8,909 nt of DNA from an uncultured cyanobacterium (GTDB taxonomy: Bacteria; Cyanobacteriota; Cyanobacteriia; PCC-6307; Cyanobiaceae), in assembly GCA_903928835.1 (NCBI GenBank), contig CAIYSK010000253.1:1-8909 (forward strand). Direction: 5' to 3'. Below, in pieces: positions 1-6,818 of this stretch; positions within the stretch are counted from its first letter, which is position 1; each line of letters begins with the position of its first letter. The position numbers were made by a program, and so were the translations under genes. The notes beneath the pieces are model-generated. The model made no database searches. It was not told where the DNA came from and was given only the letters and a program-made list of their open reading frames with translations.

Positions 1-192
1 GCGGCCCACACCCGCCGCGGCCAAATAGAGCAGCAATGGAGAACCCAGGCCGCCGGTGCCAACACAAAGCACCGAAGCTGCCTTGAGGCGCTTCTGCCCC
101 TCCATCCCTACCTCCGGAAGGATCAGGTGCCGGGCAAAACGGGCCACCTCATCGGGGCTGAGCTGAACACCGCTGGTGTCGGGAGGAAGCAT
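1..192 (-). CDS. moeB: MoeB/ThiF-family E1-like adenylyltransferase, N-terminal 64 residues (partial)
   Basis: Only the first 64 codons are in the window; the gene runs off the left edge. Reading from the ATG at 192 down, residues 9-30 carry the family opening ([20 protein letters not shown]), followed by a Rossmann nucleotide-binding loop, [20 protein letters not shown], which ends at the edge. This opening is characteristic of MoeB/MoeZ/ThiF proteins. They adenylate the C-terminal glycine of a small beta-grasp sulfur carrier (MoaD, ThiS, CysO) before thiocarboxylation in the cytoplasm. The catalytic aspartate, the zinc cysteines and any C-terminal rhodanese domain (MoeB versus MoeZ) lie outside the window, so the exact subtype is open. 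It sits 38 bp downstream of a JAMM protease in the same orientation, probably one transcript. Family assignment is secure; the symbol is by general resemblance. Confidence 0.88.
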   Translation of the reverse strand, partial: MLPPDTSGVQLSPDEVARFARHLILPEVGMEGQKRLKAASVLCVGTGGLGSPLLLYLAAAGVGR

Positions 193-230
193 GGGAAGCA
201 GGAGCGAGTGGCGCGCAAACGCACATCGAG

Positions 231-695
231 CTAGCCATCCATTCTCCATGGCAACCGGAATGGCAATCGCAAGGGTTCAGCACCATCCGCCCCGATCCAC
301 CACCAAGCCAAGCTGGCCTGGTGGCCTGGGGCCTCAAATCCTTGAATCGCCAGCAAGGCCGGTGCGATACACCAGGCCAAATCAGTGGCGGATGGGACTG
401 GCGGCGAGCTGGGATGGCTGTGGGCAAATCCCAACACCGCCATCTGGTGCTGGCGTGCCCACTTTTGGGCCAGCAGCTGCTCCCGGGGATCGATGGCAAA
501 GCGCCGTCCCCGTTCTTCGGCCACGGGCCAGCGATTGCAACAGGGCCAAACCTCCTGCACCACAAGGACCTTGGCCATTTTGATCCCCAGCACCAAGGCA
601 CACCCTTCCAGGGGGGCTGCCGCGGCCAGAAGCCTCTCCAACTGCGCAGCCAGACGGGGATCCGCCCCTACCAAAGCTGGCGCTTCGCTGCTCAC
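231..695 (-). CDS. JAMM/MPN+ (M67 family) metalloprotease
   Basis: A 154-residue single-domain protein. The zinc-metalloprotease JAMM signature is complete: H92-S-H94, seven residues, S102, two residues, D105 ([14 protein letters not shown]). The upstream catalytic glutamate is probably E30 in the motif [10 protein letters not shown]. Known bacterial relatives (for example Mec+ of actinobacteria) cleave a residue or peptide from the C-terminus of a ubiquitin-like sulfur carrier; archaeal ones remove SAMPs. Start: the GTG at 695 is chosen because the first in-frame ATG is codon 40, after the catalytic glutamate and inside the first strand. It lies just upstream of the E1-like adenylyltransferase in the same orientation, which supports a role with the same small carrier protein. 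No such carrier is encoded in the window. It is divergent from the CAAD gene, with about 47 bp between starts and no convincing promoter hexamers. Confidence 0.88.
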   Translation of the reverse strand: MSSEAPALVGADPRLAAQLERLLAAAAPLEGCALVLGIKMAKVLVVQEVWPCCNRWPVAEERGRRFAIDPREQLLAQKWARQHQMAVLGFAHSHPSSPPVPSATDLAWCIAPALLAIQGFEAPGHQASLAWWWIGADGAEPLRLPFRLPWRMDG

Positions 696-742
696 ACCGA
701 TACTTTATGAACCAATCCCATTTCAGTGCCCAACTGCGGTCC

Positions 743-1120
743 ATGAGCGACACCCCTTCCGACGTGCAGGAGCAGGGCACCGAGGCCGCTGTTGATACCT
801 CCAGCGACGCCGCTGCAAACTTTGCTGAGCGCTACAGCGATGTCCTCGGCAAGGTGAACACCGCCCTCGACCAGGTCGACTGGGATCAGATGGGAAAGCT
901 TGGCAAAGCCACGGGCATTGTCGTAGCCGTCTGCGTGGTTCAGATCCTGATCAAGGGGGTTCTGGACACCATCAATTTGATGCCAATTCTGCCTGGCTTG
1001 CTTGAGCTACTCGGCTTGGTGGTGGTGGGTCAGTGGAGCTGGCACAACCTCACCACCAGCGACAAGCGCAATGCGGTGGTGGAAAACCTGCAGAACCTGC
1101 GTAAGGAATACCTGGGATAA
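743..1120 (+). CDS. CAAD-domain / CURT1-like thylakoid membrane protein
   Basis: A 125-residue protein with an acidic, Ser/Ala-rich N-terminus (about residues 1-27), a segment of amphipathic character (about 28-54), then two hydrophobic helices (about 57-76 and 80-97) joined by a short turn. It ends in a charged tail with the pattern DKRNAVVENLQNLRKEYLG. This layout and tail match the cyanobacterial CAAD domain, the same fold as plant CURT1 and cyanobacterial CurT, which sit at curved thylakoid edges. CAAD also occurs fused to some cyanobacterial aminoacyl-tRNA synthetases as a membrane anchor; here it stands alone. The ATG at 743 (MSDTPSD) is preferred; an in-frame ATG at 707 would add 12 residues that do not look like the family. 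Neither start has a good Shine-Dalgarno sequence. Function in this organism is inferred from the family. Confidence 0.85.
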   Translation: MSDTPSDVQEQGTEAAVDTSSDAAANFAERYSDVLGKVNTALDQVDWDQMGKLGKATGIVVAVCVVQILIKGVLDTINLMPILPGLLELLGLVVVGQWSWHNLTTSDKRNAVVENLQNLRKEYLG

Positions 1121-1158
1121 GCAAGACCAGGTCAAACCAAGCCTTAGCTCACTCAGGT

Positions 1159-2094
1159 TCATTGTGCCAACAGGCTGTCAATAGAGCTTTGGGCTTGGGC
1201 TCCATAGGCATCACCAAATAGGTTGGCGTGGTTCAACAGGTGGTAGAGGTTGTAGATGGCCACCCGCTCCTGGGATCGGGGCCCTAACGGCCAGCTCGAT
1301 TCATAGCCTGCAAAAAAGGCCCTGGGGAACCCCCCAAACAGCTGGGCCATGGCTAAATCCACTTCCCGATCCCCCCAATACACCGCGGGATCAAACAGCG
1401 CACCCCCTCCACCGGCGAGCAGGGCCGCGTTGCCGCTCCAGAGGTCGCCATGCACGAGGGCGGGCTTGACCTGGTGACCACCGAGCCAATCGGGCACCAA
1501 CTCCAAGAGCTGTTGGGCCCCACGCAACCGCTGCCCCTGCTGGCTGGCCCAACTGAGCTGGGGCGCCAGGCGGCAGTCCGCAAAAAAACGCCCCCAGTCG
1601 TTGTCCCAGCCATTGATCTGGGGACTGGAACCGATGACGTTGTCGTGGCTCCAGCCAAAGCGGCCCTCCGATGCCCCCGCCGCGGCACTGGCCCGGTGCA
1701 AAGCAGCCAAGCCAGCCCCAACGCCAAACCAGCCGTCACGATTGGCCCCGCTAAAGGCCAGCCAAGGCAACAGCAAAAGCGCCTGCCCCCCCAGCACCCC
1801 GACCCCCAGGGGTTCTGGCACCAGCACCGGAGGCCGGGCCCAACGGGCTAATGCCCTAAGCCCCTCAGCCTCAGCCAGCAGGCAGGGCAGGGCCTCTGCC
1901 CCATTGCTCTTGAGAAACCATTGCCGACCATCGGCCAGCTCAAGCTGCCAGGCCTTATGAATGCAGCCGCCACCCACAGGTCGTTGGGCCACCAGCTCCA
2001 GCGGCCCGTCTTCCCCCAGCTGCTGCTGCAGCCATTCGGCGAGCAGATTGGCGGAAGGCAGGCCCATTACCCAGGCAAGGGGGGCTGCCAGCAT
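1159..2094 (-). CDS. Fructosamine/ribulosamine-3-kinase family protein
   Basis: About 302-311 residues, with an aminoglycoside-phosphotransferase-like kinase fold. Visible features, numbered from the start at 2094: glycine-rich P-loop PVGGGCIHKAW (39-49) with a cysteine at 44, lysine in FLKSN (62), catalytic loop HGDLWSGN (215-222), metal-binding LFDP (233-236) and the family-typical YWGDREVDLAM (239-249). Fructosamine kinases phosphorylate C3 of sugars bound to lysines (Amadori products), which makes the adduct fall off and so repairs glycated protein. Bacterial members usually prefer ribulosamines or erythrulosamines. Start: the ATG at 2094 is the longest; the ATG at 2067 (MGLPSANLLAEWL) gives a more family-like length and leaves room for a promoter before the divergent crtD start. 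The stop is 38 bp from the CAAD stop, convergent, with no clear terminator between them. Confidence 0.93.
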   Translation of the reverse strand: MLAAPLAWVMGLPSANLLAEWLQQQLGEDGPLELVAQRPVGGGCIHKAWQLELADGRQWFLKSNGAEALPCLLAEAEGLRALARWARPPVLVPEPLGVGVLGGQALLLLPWLAFSGANRDGWFGVGAGLAALHRASAAAGASEGRFGWSHDNVIGSSPQINGWDNDWGRFFADCRLAPQLSWASQQGQRLRGAQQLLELVPDWLGGHQVKPALVHGDLWSGNAALLAGGGGALFDPAVYWGDREVDLAMAQLFGGFPRAFFAGYESSWPLGPRSQERVAIYNLYHLLNHANLFGDAYGAQAQSSIDSLLAQ

Positions 2095-2100
2095 GGCTCC

Positions 2101-3663
2101 ATGGAGTCAATGGTGGATGGGGTGGATGTGGATGTGGTGGTGGTGGGGGCCGGCGTGGCTGGCCTCACCGCTGCTGCTTTGCTGGCCAAAGAAGGGCTCA
2201 CGGTGGAGCTGCTGGAAGCCCATCGCCAAAGCGGCGGCTGTGCCGGCACCTTCCGGCGGGGTCCGTACACCTTTGACGTGGGGGCCACCCAGGTGGCGGG
2301 ACTGGAGGCCGGCGGCATCCACAGCCGGCTGTTTGCCCATCTCGGGGTCAGCGCACCCCCTGCCAACGCCCTAGACCCTGGCTGCGTGGTGGATCTGGGC
2401 GATGGCCTCCCACCGATTTCCCTCTGGCGCGATCCCCAGCGCTGGCAGAACGAACGCACCCAGCAATTCCCCGGCAGCGAGCGGTTTTGGCAGCTCTGCA
2501 GCGCCCTTCACCAAGCCAATTGGGCCTTTGCCGCCAAGGATCCCATCCTGCCGCCGCGCTCCGCCTGGGATCTCGGCCAACTGCTGGGGGCCCTGGGCCC
2601 GGGCACCATCGCCAGCGGCCTGTTCACCGGGGCCACGATCGCCAACCTGCTGCACCTCTGCGGCTGCGGTGGGGATCTGCGACTGCGGCGTTTTCTCGAT
2701 TTGCAGCTCACGCTGTATTCCCAAGAACCCGCCGACCGCACCGCAGCCCTCTACGGCGCCACGGTGCTGGCCATGGCCCAGGCCCCCCTTGGACTGTTCC
2801 ACCTCCAGGGTTCGATGCAGGTGCTCTGCCACCAGCTCGAGCTCGCCCTGGCCCAAGCCCAGGGCAACCTGCGGCTGCGCCACCGAGTCGATCGCATCAC
2901 CCCCATCCCGCCGCAAGCCACGGGCTGCCGCTGGATGGTTCAAGGCACAGAAAACCTGCAAGCCACCCAGGGCGAGCCCTTTGCCCTTAGCTGCCGTGAT
3001 CTGGTGCTGGCGGTTCCTCCCCAGGCGATGCCGGCCTTGCTGGGCGAAACATTGCCCCAGGCCTACCGGCAACGGCTGGATGGACTGCATGAACCCTCCG
3101 GCGCCCTGGTCTTCTATGGGGCCGTTGATCGCACGGCCCTGCCAGAGGGCTGTGCCAGCCACCTCCAACGGGATTGGGATAGGCCCGGTTCGCTGTTTGT
3201 GTCCATCAGCCAGGAGGGGGATGGCCGGGCCCCGGTAGGCCAGGCCACCGTGATCGCCAGCGTGTTCACCGCCGCCAAGCCTTGGTTTGGCCTCGATGAC
3301 GCCACCTATGTCGCCCGGAAGATAGCGGCCCAGCGGGATGTCCAACGGGGCCTGCAGGAGCTGCTGGGCATCCCCGAGGCCACCTGGCGCCACCAGGAGC
3401 TGGCCACACCCCGGGGCTTTGCCGGCTGGACTGGCAGGCCCTGGGGCTATGTGGGAGGGCTGGGCCAACACCCCAGCCGCTTCGGACCCTTTGGCCTGGC
3501 GAGCCGCACGCCGCTAACGGGGCTCTGGCTCTGCGGCGATGCGATCTATCCGGGGGAGGGCACCGCCGGCGTGAGTCTTTCAGCCCTGATGGCCGCCCGC
3601 CAGCTGCTGGCCAGCAGGGGCAGCCAGCTCACCATGGCCGCAGGGAAGGGGCCAAAGGGCTAG
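2101..3663 (+). CDS. crtD: CrtD-like FAD-dependent carotenoid desaturase
   Basis: A 520-residue flavoprotein of the phytoene-desaturase/isomerase family. The N-terminus holds the dinucleotide fold: VVVVGAGVAGLTAAALLAKEG (GxGxxG at 16-21), the acidic end of strand 2 (LLEA, E39) and the GG motif (SGGCAGTF). FDVGATQVAG follows at about 59-67. The C-terminus has the second FAD motif, LWLCGDAIYPGEGTAGVSLSALMAA (D480). FDVGATQ and overall resemblance fit C-3',4' desaturase CrtD, which acts on the end of an acyclic or monocyclic carotenoid (myxoxanthophyll-type synthesis in other cyanobacteria). The nearest alternative is carotenoid cis-trans isomerase CrtH, which shares the fold. Start: the ATG at 2101 or the in-frame ATG at 2110, the latter preceded at 3 nt by GGAG; upstream in-frame sequence overlaps the kinase gene on the other strand and is unlikely to be coding. 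The substrate cannot be read from sequence. Confidence 0.72.
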   Translation: MESMVDGVDVDVVVVGAGVAGLTAAALLAKEGLTVELLEAHRQSGGCAGTFRRGPYTFDVGATQVAGLEAGGIHSRLFAHLGVSAPPANALDPGCVVDLGDGLPPISLWRDPQRWQNERTQQFPGSERFWQLCSALHQANWAFAAKDPILPPRSAWDLGQLLGALGPGTIASGLFTGATIANLLHLCGCGGDLRLRRFLDLQLTLYSQEPADRTAALYGATVLAMAQAPLGLFHLQGSMQVLCHQLELALAQAQGNLRLRHRVDRITPIPPQATGCRWMVQGTENLQATQGEPFALSCRDLVLAVPPQAMPALLGETLPQAYRQRLDGLHEPSGALVFYGAVDRTALPEGCASHLQRDWDRPGSLFVSISQEGDGRAPVGQATVIASVFTAAKPWFGLDDATYVARKIAAQRDVQRGLQELLGIPEATWRHQELATPRGFAGWTGRPWGYVGGLGQHPSRFGPFGLASRTPLTGLWLCGDAIYPGEGTAGVSLSALMAARQLLASRGSQLTMAAGKGPKG

Positions 3664-3665
3664 AG

Positions 3666-4565
3666 CTAGAGAAATTCTGGGCGCAACTGATGGGCCTCTG
3701 CCAGGGCCCCCTCCAGGGCTTCCCACTGGCCAGCCTGGAGCTGCGCTTCGAGCTCTTCGAGGCTTGTCCGATAGGTGGCCAGGGCCGTCAACAACGCCGC
3801 CCGGTTGGTGCGGGCCATCAGGCTGCCCAACTCGGGATTGCCGCCGCCAACCCTGGTGGTGTCGGCAAAGCCACTGGAGGCCAGGGCCCGCACCAACGCC
3901 GGTAGGGCACCCCCCGCATCGGCGGCCTCCCCATGGGCAGCCTGCAGCAAGGCCGCTCCCACCAAAACGGGCAGATGGGAAATCAGCGCCACGGCATGGT
4001 CGTGGGACCTGGCATCACAGGTGAGCCAGTGGGCACCCACCGCCACGGCCAAGTGCCGCACCTCGGCCAAGGCCTCTGGATCCGTGGTGGCCGTCGGGGT
4101 GGCCACCCAGGGCCTACCCGCAAACAAGCCCGCCACGCCAGCCTCCACGCCAGCCTCGGCCGTACCGGCCATGGGATGGCTGGCCACAAAGCGGGGCACC
4201 CGGCCATGCCAACGCTCGAGCACCGGTGCCTTCACGGAACCCACATCGGTAATCACCGCCTCGGGGGGCAGGGCCGCCACGAGCTCCTGAGCAGGATCCA
4301 GCAAGCGATCCAACGGCAGGGCCAACACCACCAAACCACAACCAGCGAGTACCCCCGGATCGGTGCTCACATCCGTTGCCAACTGGCGTTGGCGCGCCCT
4401 CTCAGCGGTGGCGGGGCGATGGACCAGGGCCCTCACCTGGGCGCCTTGCGCCATTAAATCGAGGCCCAAGGAGCCCCCAATCAGGCCCATCCCCACAATC
4501 CCCACGGGCTTCGCCTGCCAGAGGGGCTCTGCGGATTGAACCCGTGCGTTTCCAGCGTCTGTCAT
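3666..4565 (-). CDS. tyrA: Arogenate/prephenate dehydrogenase TyrA
   Basis: A 299-residue protein from the ATG at 4565 (MTDAGNARVQSAEP). The Rossmann loop VGIVGMGLIGGSLGLDL starts near residue 21 (G25-x-G27-x-x-G30), strand 2 ends in LVHRPATAERA with a basic residue suited to NADP, and TDVGSVKAPV and the substrate-site histidine motif SHPMAGTAEAG (H130) follow. The C-terminal dimerisation domain has SHLPVLVGAALLQA and ASSGFADTTRVGGGNPELGSLM. This pattern closely resembles cyanobacterial TyrA, which in Synechocystis is an NADP-dependent arogenate dehydrogenase making tyrosine by oxidative decarboxylation. Arogenate specificity here is inferred from that likeness. No ACT regulatory domain is present. 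An upstream in-frame ATG at 4646 would add 27 residues unlike the family and overlap the divergent gene, so 4565 is preferred. The stop is 2 bp from the crtD stop. Confidence 0.94.
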   Translation of the reverse strand: MTDAGNARVQSAEPLWQAKPVGIVGMGLIGGSLGLDLMAQGAQVRALVHRPATAERARQRQLATDVSTDPGVLAGCGLVVLALPLDRLLDPAQELVAALPPEAVITDVGSVKAPVLERWHGRVPRFVASHPMAGTAEAGVEAGVAGLFAGRPWVATPTATTDPEALAEVRHLAVAVGAHWLTCDARSHDHAVALISHLPVLVGAALLQAAHGEAADAGGALPALVRALASSGFADTTRVGGGNPELGSLMARTNRAALLTALATYRTSLEELEAQLQAGQWEALEGALAEAHQLRPEFL

Positions 4566-4625
4566 CCCGGCTGCAGTCCCTGCACGCCAGCTTCCTACGC
4601 TTGAGGGGCCATCGCCAGCTCGCGG

Positions 4626-6059
4626 ATGCTGGAAGCCCGCGCCCATCAGCAGCTCAAGGCGCTACTCCAGCGCGAGGGAGGCGGGCACTGGCCCCACCAT
4701 CTCAGCCTGAGCCGGCTCGTCGCCCGCAGCCTCAGGCGCAGGGATCACACCTTGGTACGCCTGGCTCCAGGCACGGAGCCCAATTGGTGGATCAGCCTGC
4801 TGGTGCCCTTGGCCCTGGGGGAGGAGCCCCTGGCCCTGGTGGTGAGTGAATCGGCGCGGCAACGGCTGCAGCAGATTGAATTGCCGCGGCTCGCGGCGGC
4901 CGATCCAAGCCTGGCCTTGCCCTGCTTCGAGGGGACCCAGGCCCCCCAGCAAGCCAGGGCCTGGGTGCTTAGCCATCGCCAGCTGGTGGAGGCCTGGCGA
5001 TCCAATCAGCTGGGCGGCAGGCAGCTCGTGATCCCCGAGGCCGAGCAGCTCGATGGCTGCTTGCGGGAAGCCCTGGAGGTGGTGATCACCCCAGAACACT
5101 GGGACCAACTCCGGCGCGCCCAGCCCAGCGCAGAAGCCAGCCTGCTCAGCCTGCATGAACGGCTCAGTCGGCAGCTCCTGGCCCACCCCCGCAATCCCAA
5201 ACACCAGGTCGCCCTGGGCCCGGAAGACGAGGCGCCCTTACGGCACCTGCTGCAGGTGCTAGGCCCCCTGCCCGAGCCCTGGCCAGCCTGGCTGGCTGCC
5301 ACCGGCCCCGACTGGACCAGCTGGGCCCGGGTCAATCCCCAGCTCTTGCAATGGCAACTGCACCGCCAACCCCTCGAACCCAGCAGGGTTCTCCCTGGTC
5401 TTCTCGATGGCCGGGGTTGCGTGCTGATCGGCCAGATGGGCGAGCGCAACCCCCTGGATCTCACCCCAACGGTCACCGTTGAGCTGGGCGATCCACCCTT
5501 AGCGGACCCCCTGCCCCTGTTCGCTCCGCTGCGCCAACCCCTGCCCAACAGCCCCCATTACGGGGAGCACTTGCTCGAACAAAGCCGCAGGCTGGTTCTC
5601 GGCCAAGCGGGATTAAGCGTGGTGTTGCTCAACGATGACGCCCTGCGCCTCGATCTAGCGAGTGCCCTTGCCGCAGAATTTGGCAGCCGGGTCGTGCACC
5701 AGAGCACAGCCCCCGAAAGCAACGGCGTGATCTGCGCCAGTTGGAGTTGGTGGCTGGGCAACCAAGAGCGCTTGCCATTGCCAGCACAGGTGATTGTGGG
5801 CCTATTACCCCTCGCCAGCCTGGAAGATCCGCTCACAGCGGCCCAGGTCAAGCTCCTGCGCGAGCAGGGGCGCGATTGGTTTCGCGAGCAGCTCCTCCCC
5901 GATGGCCTCAGCCAACTGCAATTGGGCGTAGCGGGGCTCAGGCGTAGCGGCGGTCGCCTGGCCATCCTGGATGGCCGGCTTAGGGGCCGCAGCTGGGGGC
6001 AAAACGTTTTGAGCGCCCTTGAGCCCTGGGTGGCCTTGAGCCGGCTTTTGCCTCACTAG
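4626..6059 (+). CDS. DinG/XPD-like helicase homolog lacking ATPase motifs
   Basis: A 477-residue protein. The opening (MLEARAHQQLKALLQ...WPHHLSLSRLVARSLRRRDHTL) resembles the N-terminal helicase region of cyanobacterial DinG-like proteins, and the end (ILDGRLRGRSWGQNVLSALEPW, about 447-468) looks like the motif VI region of that family, where ILDxRL and RxxGxxFLxALP are typical. Between them the catalytic motifs are gone: the Walker A position reads LAPGTEPNWW (47-55) with no GKT, the DEAH box position reads LVIPEAEQL (134-142), and the four clustered Fe-S cysteines are absent (only C100 and C145 lie near that region). At under 500 residues it is also shorter than typical DinG (about 630-700). 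The frame is open and codon use looks like the neighbours, so it is not simply decaying. A stop at 4602 fixes the ATG at 4626 as the first start. Divergent from tyrA with 60 bp between starts. Assignment rests on motif alignment by eye. Confidence 0.68.
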   Translation: MLEARAHQQLKALLQREGGGHWPHHLSLSRLVARSLRRRDHTLVRLAPGTEPNWWISLLVPLALGEEPLALVVSESARQRLQQIELPRLAAADPSLALPCFEGTQAPQQARAWVLSHRQLVEAWRSNQLGGRQLVIPEAEQLDGCLREALEVVITPEHWDQLRRAQPSAEASLLSLHERLSRQLLAHPRNPKHQVALGPEDEAPLRHLLQVLGPLPEPWPAWLAATGPDWTSWARVNPQLLQWQLHRQPLEPSRVLPGLLDGRGCVLIGQMGERNPLDLTPTVTVELGDPPLADPLPLFAPLRQPLPNSPHYGEHLLEQSRRLVLGQAGLSVVLLNDDALRLDLASALAAEFGSRVVHQSTAPESNGVICASWSWWLGNQERLPLPAQVIVGLLPLASLEDPLTAAQVKLLREQGRDWFREQLLPDGLSQLQLGVAGLRRSGGRLAILDGRLRGRSWGQNVLSALEPWVALSRLLPH

Positions 6060-6085
6060 CCTTATTAACTTCAAAGCATTGACCC

Positions 6086-6325
6086 ATGGGGGAAGCAAAA
6101 CGCCGCACCATCCAGGGGCTCCCGCCAAAAAGCGTGAAAAAGGCAAAGGTGGACACCTCCCCGCGACTGGTGGCCTGGCTCCCCTTGACACGCAACCAGG
6201 CGGATCAATTCGTCCAGGTCAGCACCAAGGGCGCCTGGATCGGCATTGGGGCCCTGGTGGTGTTTTGGATCACGGTGCGCTTCATTGGCCCCGCCGCCGG
6301 CTGGTGGGCACTTTCAGATGGCTAA
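6086..6325 (+). CDS. DUF2839 small membrane protein
   Basis: A 79-residue protein beginning MGEAKRR, followed by a basic, proline-containing stretch (about 8-28), the motif WLPLTRNQADQFVQVSTKGAWIG (31-53), and one hydrophobic helix ending in TVRFIGPAAGWWALSDG. The MGEAKRR start, WLP-T pattern and RFIGPA-GWW ending are characteristic of DUF2839, a family found in cyanobacteria. One transmembrane segment (about 50-67) is predicted by eye, with the positive N-terminus probably cytoplasmic. It begins 26 bp after the DinG-like gene on the same strand and is likely co-transcribed with it. Function is unknown. Confidence 0.85.
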   Translation: MGEAKRRTIQGLPPKSVKKAKVDTSPRLVAWLPLTRNQADQFVQVSTKGAWIGIGALVVFWITVRFIGPAAGWWALSDG

Positions 6326-6433
6326 AGCGGATCGCTGATCCAGCTGGCTCAACCAGTTTGTAAATCAGCCACAACGACTACCGCGCCAAACCTGAAGAAA
6401 ACCCTAAGATTGCGGTGCGTCTGAGATTCGCCC

Positions 6434-6772
6434 ATGTTTCCCCGATTGGCGGAGCAGTACAGATCGGTCGTTCACGATCTGGTGATGAGCCTCCAGGCGC
6501 TGGCCAAGAGCCTGCAAAACAGCAATGTGGCCGCAACTTGCTACATCTGTGGTGATGGCCGCGATGGCCAAGGGGCTTCTTTTGTGGCCAACCTGGGCGA
6601 CAACCACATGGTTCGCTTTTTGGTGTCCGATTTCGGCATCAGCTGGGTGGAATCCCGCAATGGCCACGAGCTCGTAAAGCTCGAGGGAGCAGAAGCCATC
6701 CAGGAGCTGCAACGGGTCGCCCAGGTCCTGCAAATCCCCCCAGTACGCAACCGGCAACGCGCCGAAGCATGA
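6434..6772 (+). CDS. DUF1815 family protein
   Basis: A 112-residue soluble protein starting MFPRLAEQYRSVVHDLVMSLQALAKSL. It has a CxxC pair (C36-Y-I-C39), the segment GASFVANLGDNHMVRFLVSDFGISWVE and an EGAEAIQELQ helix. These match DUF1815, a cyanobacterial family of about 100 residues with no known function. The cysteine pair could bind metal or form a disulfide, but that is inference. It lies 108 bp after DUF2839 on the same strand; the gap has a TAAGAT hexamer at 6405-6410 that could be a -10 box, without a good -35. Its TGA stop sits at the edge of the recA terminator, and recA is convergent. Confidence 0.87.
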   Translation: MFPRLAEQYRSVVHDLVMSLQALAKSLQNSNVAATCYICGDGRDGQGASFVANLGDNHMVRFLVSDFGISWVESRNGHELVKLEGAEAIQELQRVAQVLQIPPVRNRQRAEA

Positions 6773-6795
6773 AAAAGGCGCCGTTACCGGCGCCT
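6771..6795 (-). terminator. Intrinsic terminator of recA
   Basis: Read on the minus strand, an 8-bp GC-rich perfect stem, AGGCGCCG/CGGCGCCT, with a 4-nt loop is followed directly by TTTTT. It lies 24 bp beyond the recA stop. The T-run overlaps the TGA of DUF1815 on the other strand. On the plus strand the same stem has only a weak T-rich tail (ACCTGTT), so it may slow but is less likely to fully stop transcription from DUF1815. Confidence 0.88.
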
Positions 6796-6818
6796 ACCTG
6801 TTAGTTGCGCCTATCCCT

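Noticed and set aside
696..742. A possible divergent promoter between the JAMM and CAAD genes (TACTTT, TAAAGT hexamers).
   Set aside because: The -10-like hexamers are poor and no -35 lies at proper spacing; nothing distinguishes it from chance.
1121..1158. A possible terminator between the convergent CAAD and kinase genes.
   Set aside because: No stem-loop or T-run could be found in the 38 bp.
2371..3471. A 366-codon open frame on the minus strand, antisense to crtD.
   Set aside because: Composition is Gly/Ala/Gln-rich without motifs, as expected for the complement of a GC-rich gene; crtD has both FAD motifs intact in the other frame.
4376..4849. A second open frame overlapping the start of the DinG-like gene, with a plausible-looking stretch (about 4540-4625) just upstream, suggesting a frameshifted N-terminus.
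   Set aside because: The family-like opening MLEARAHQQLKALLQ begins cleanly at 4626 and the upstream frame overlaps the tyrA 5' end on the other strand; no homology to the family is recognisable there.
6329..6360. Small inverted repeats (GGATC-GCT-GATCC and CTGG-CTCAA-CCAG) followed by TTTG after DUF2839, a possible terminator.
   Set aside because: The stems are only 4-5 bp and the T-run is too short; not strong enough to call.
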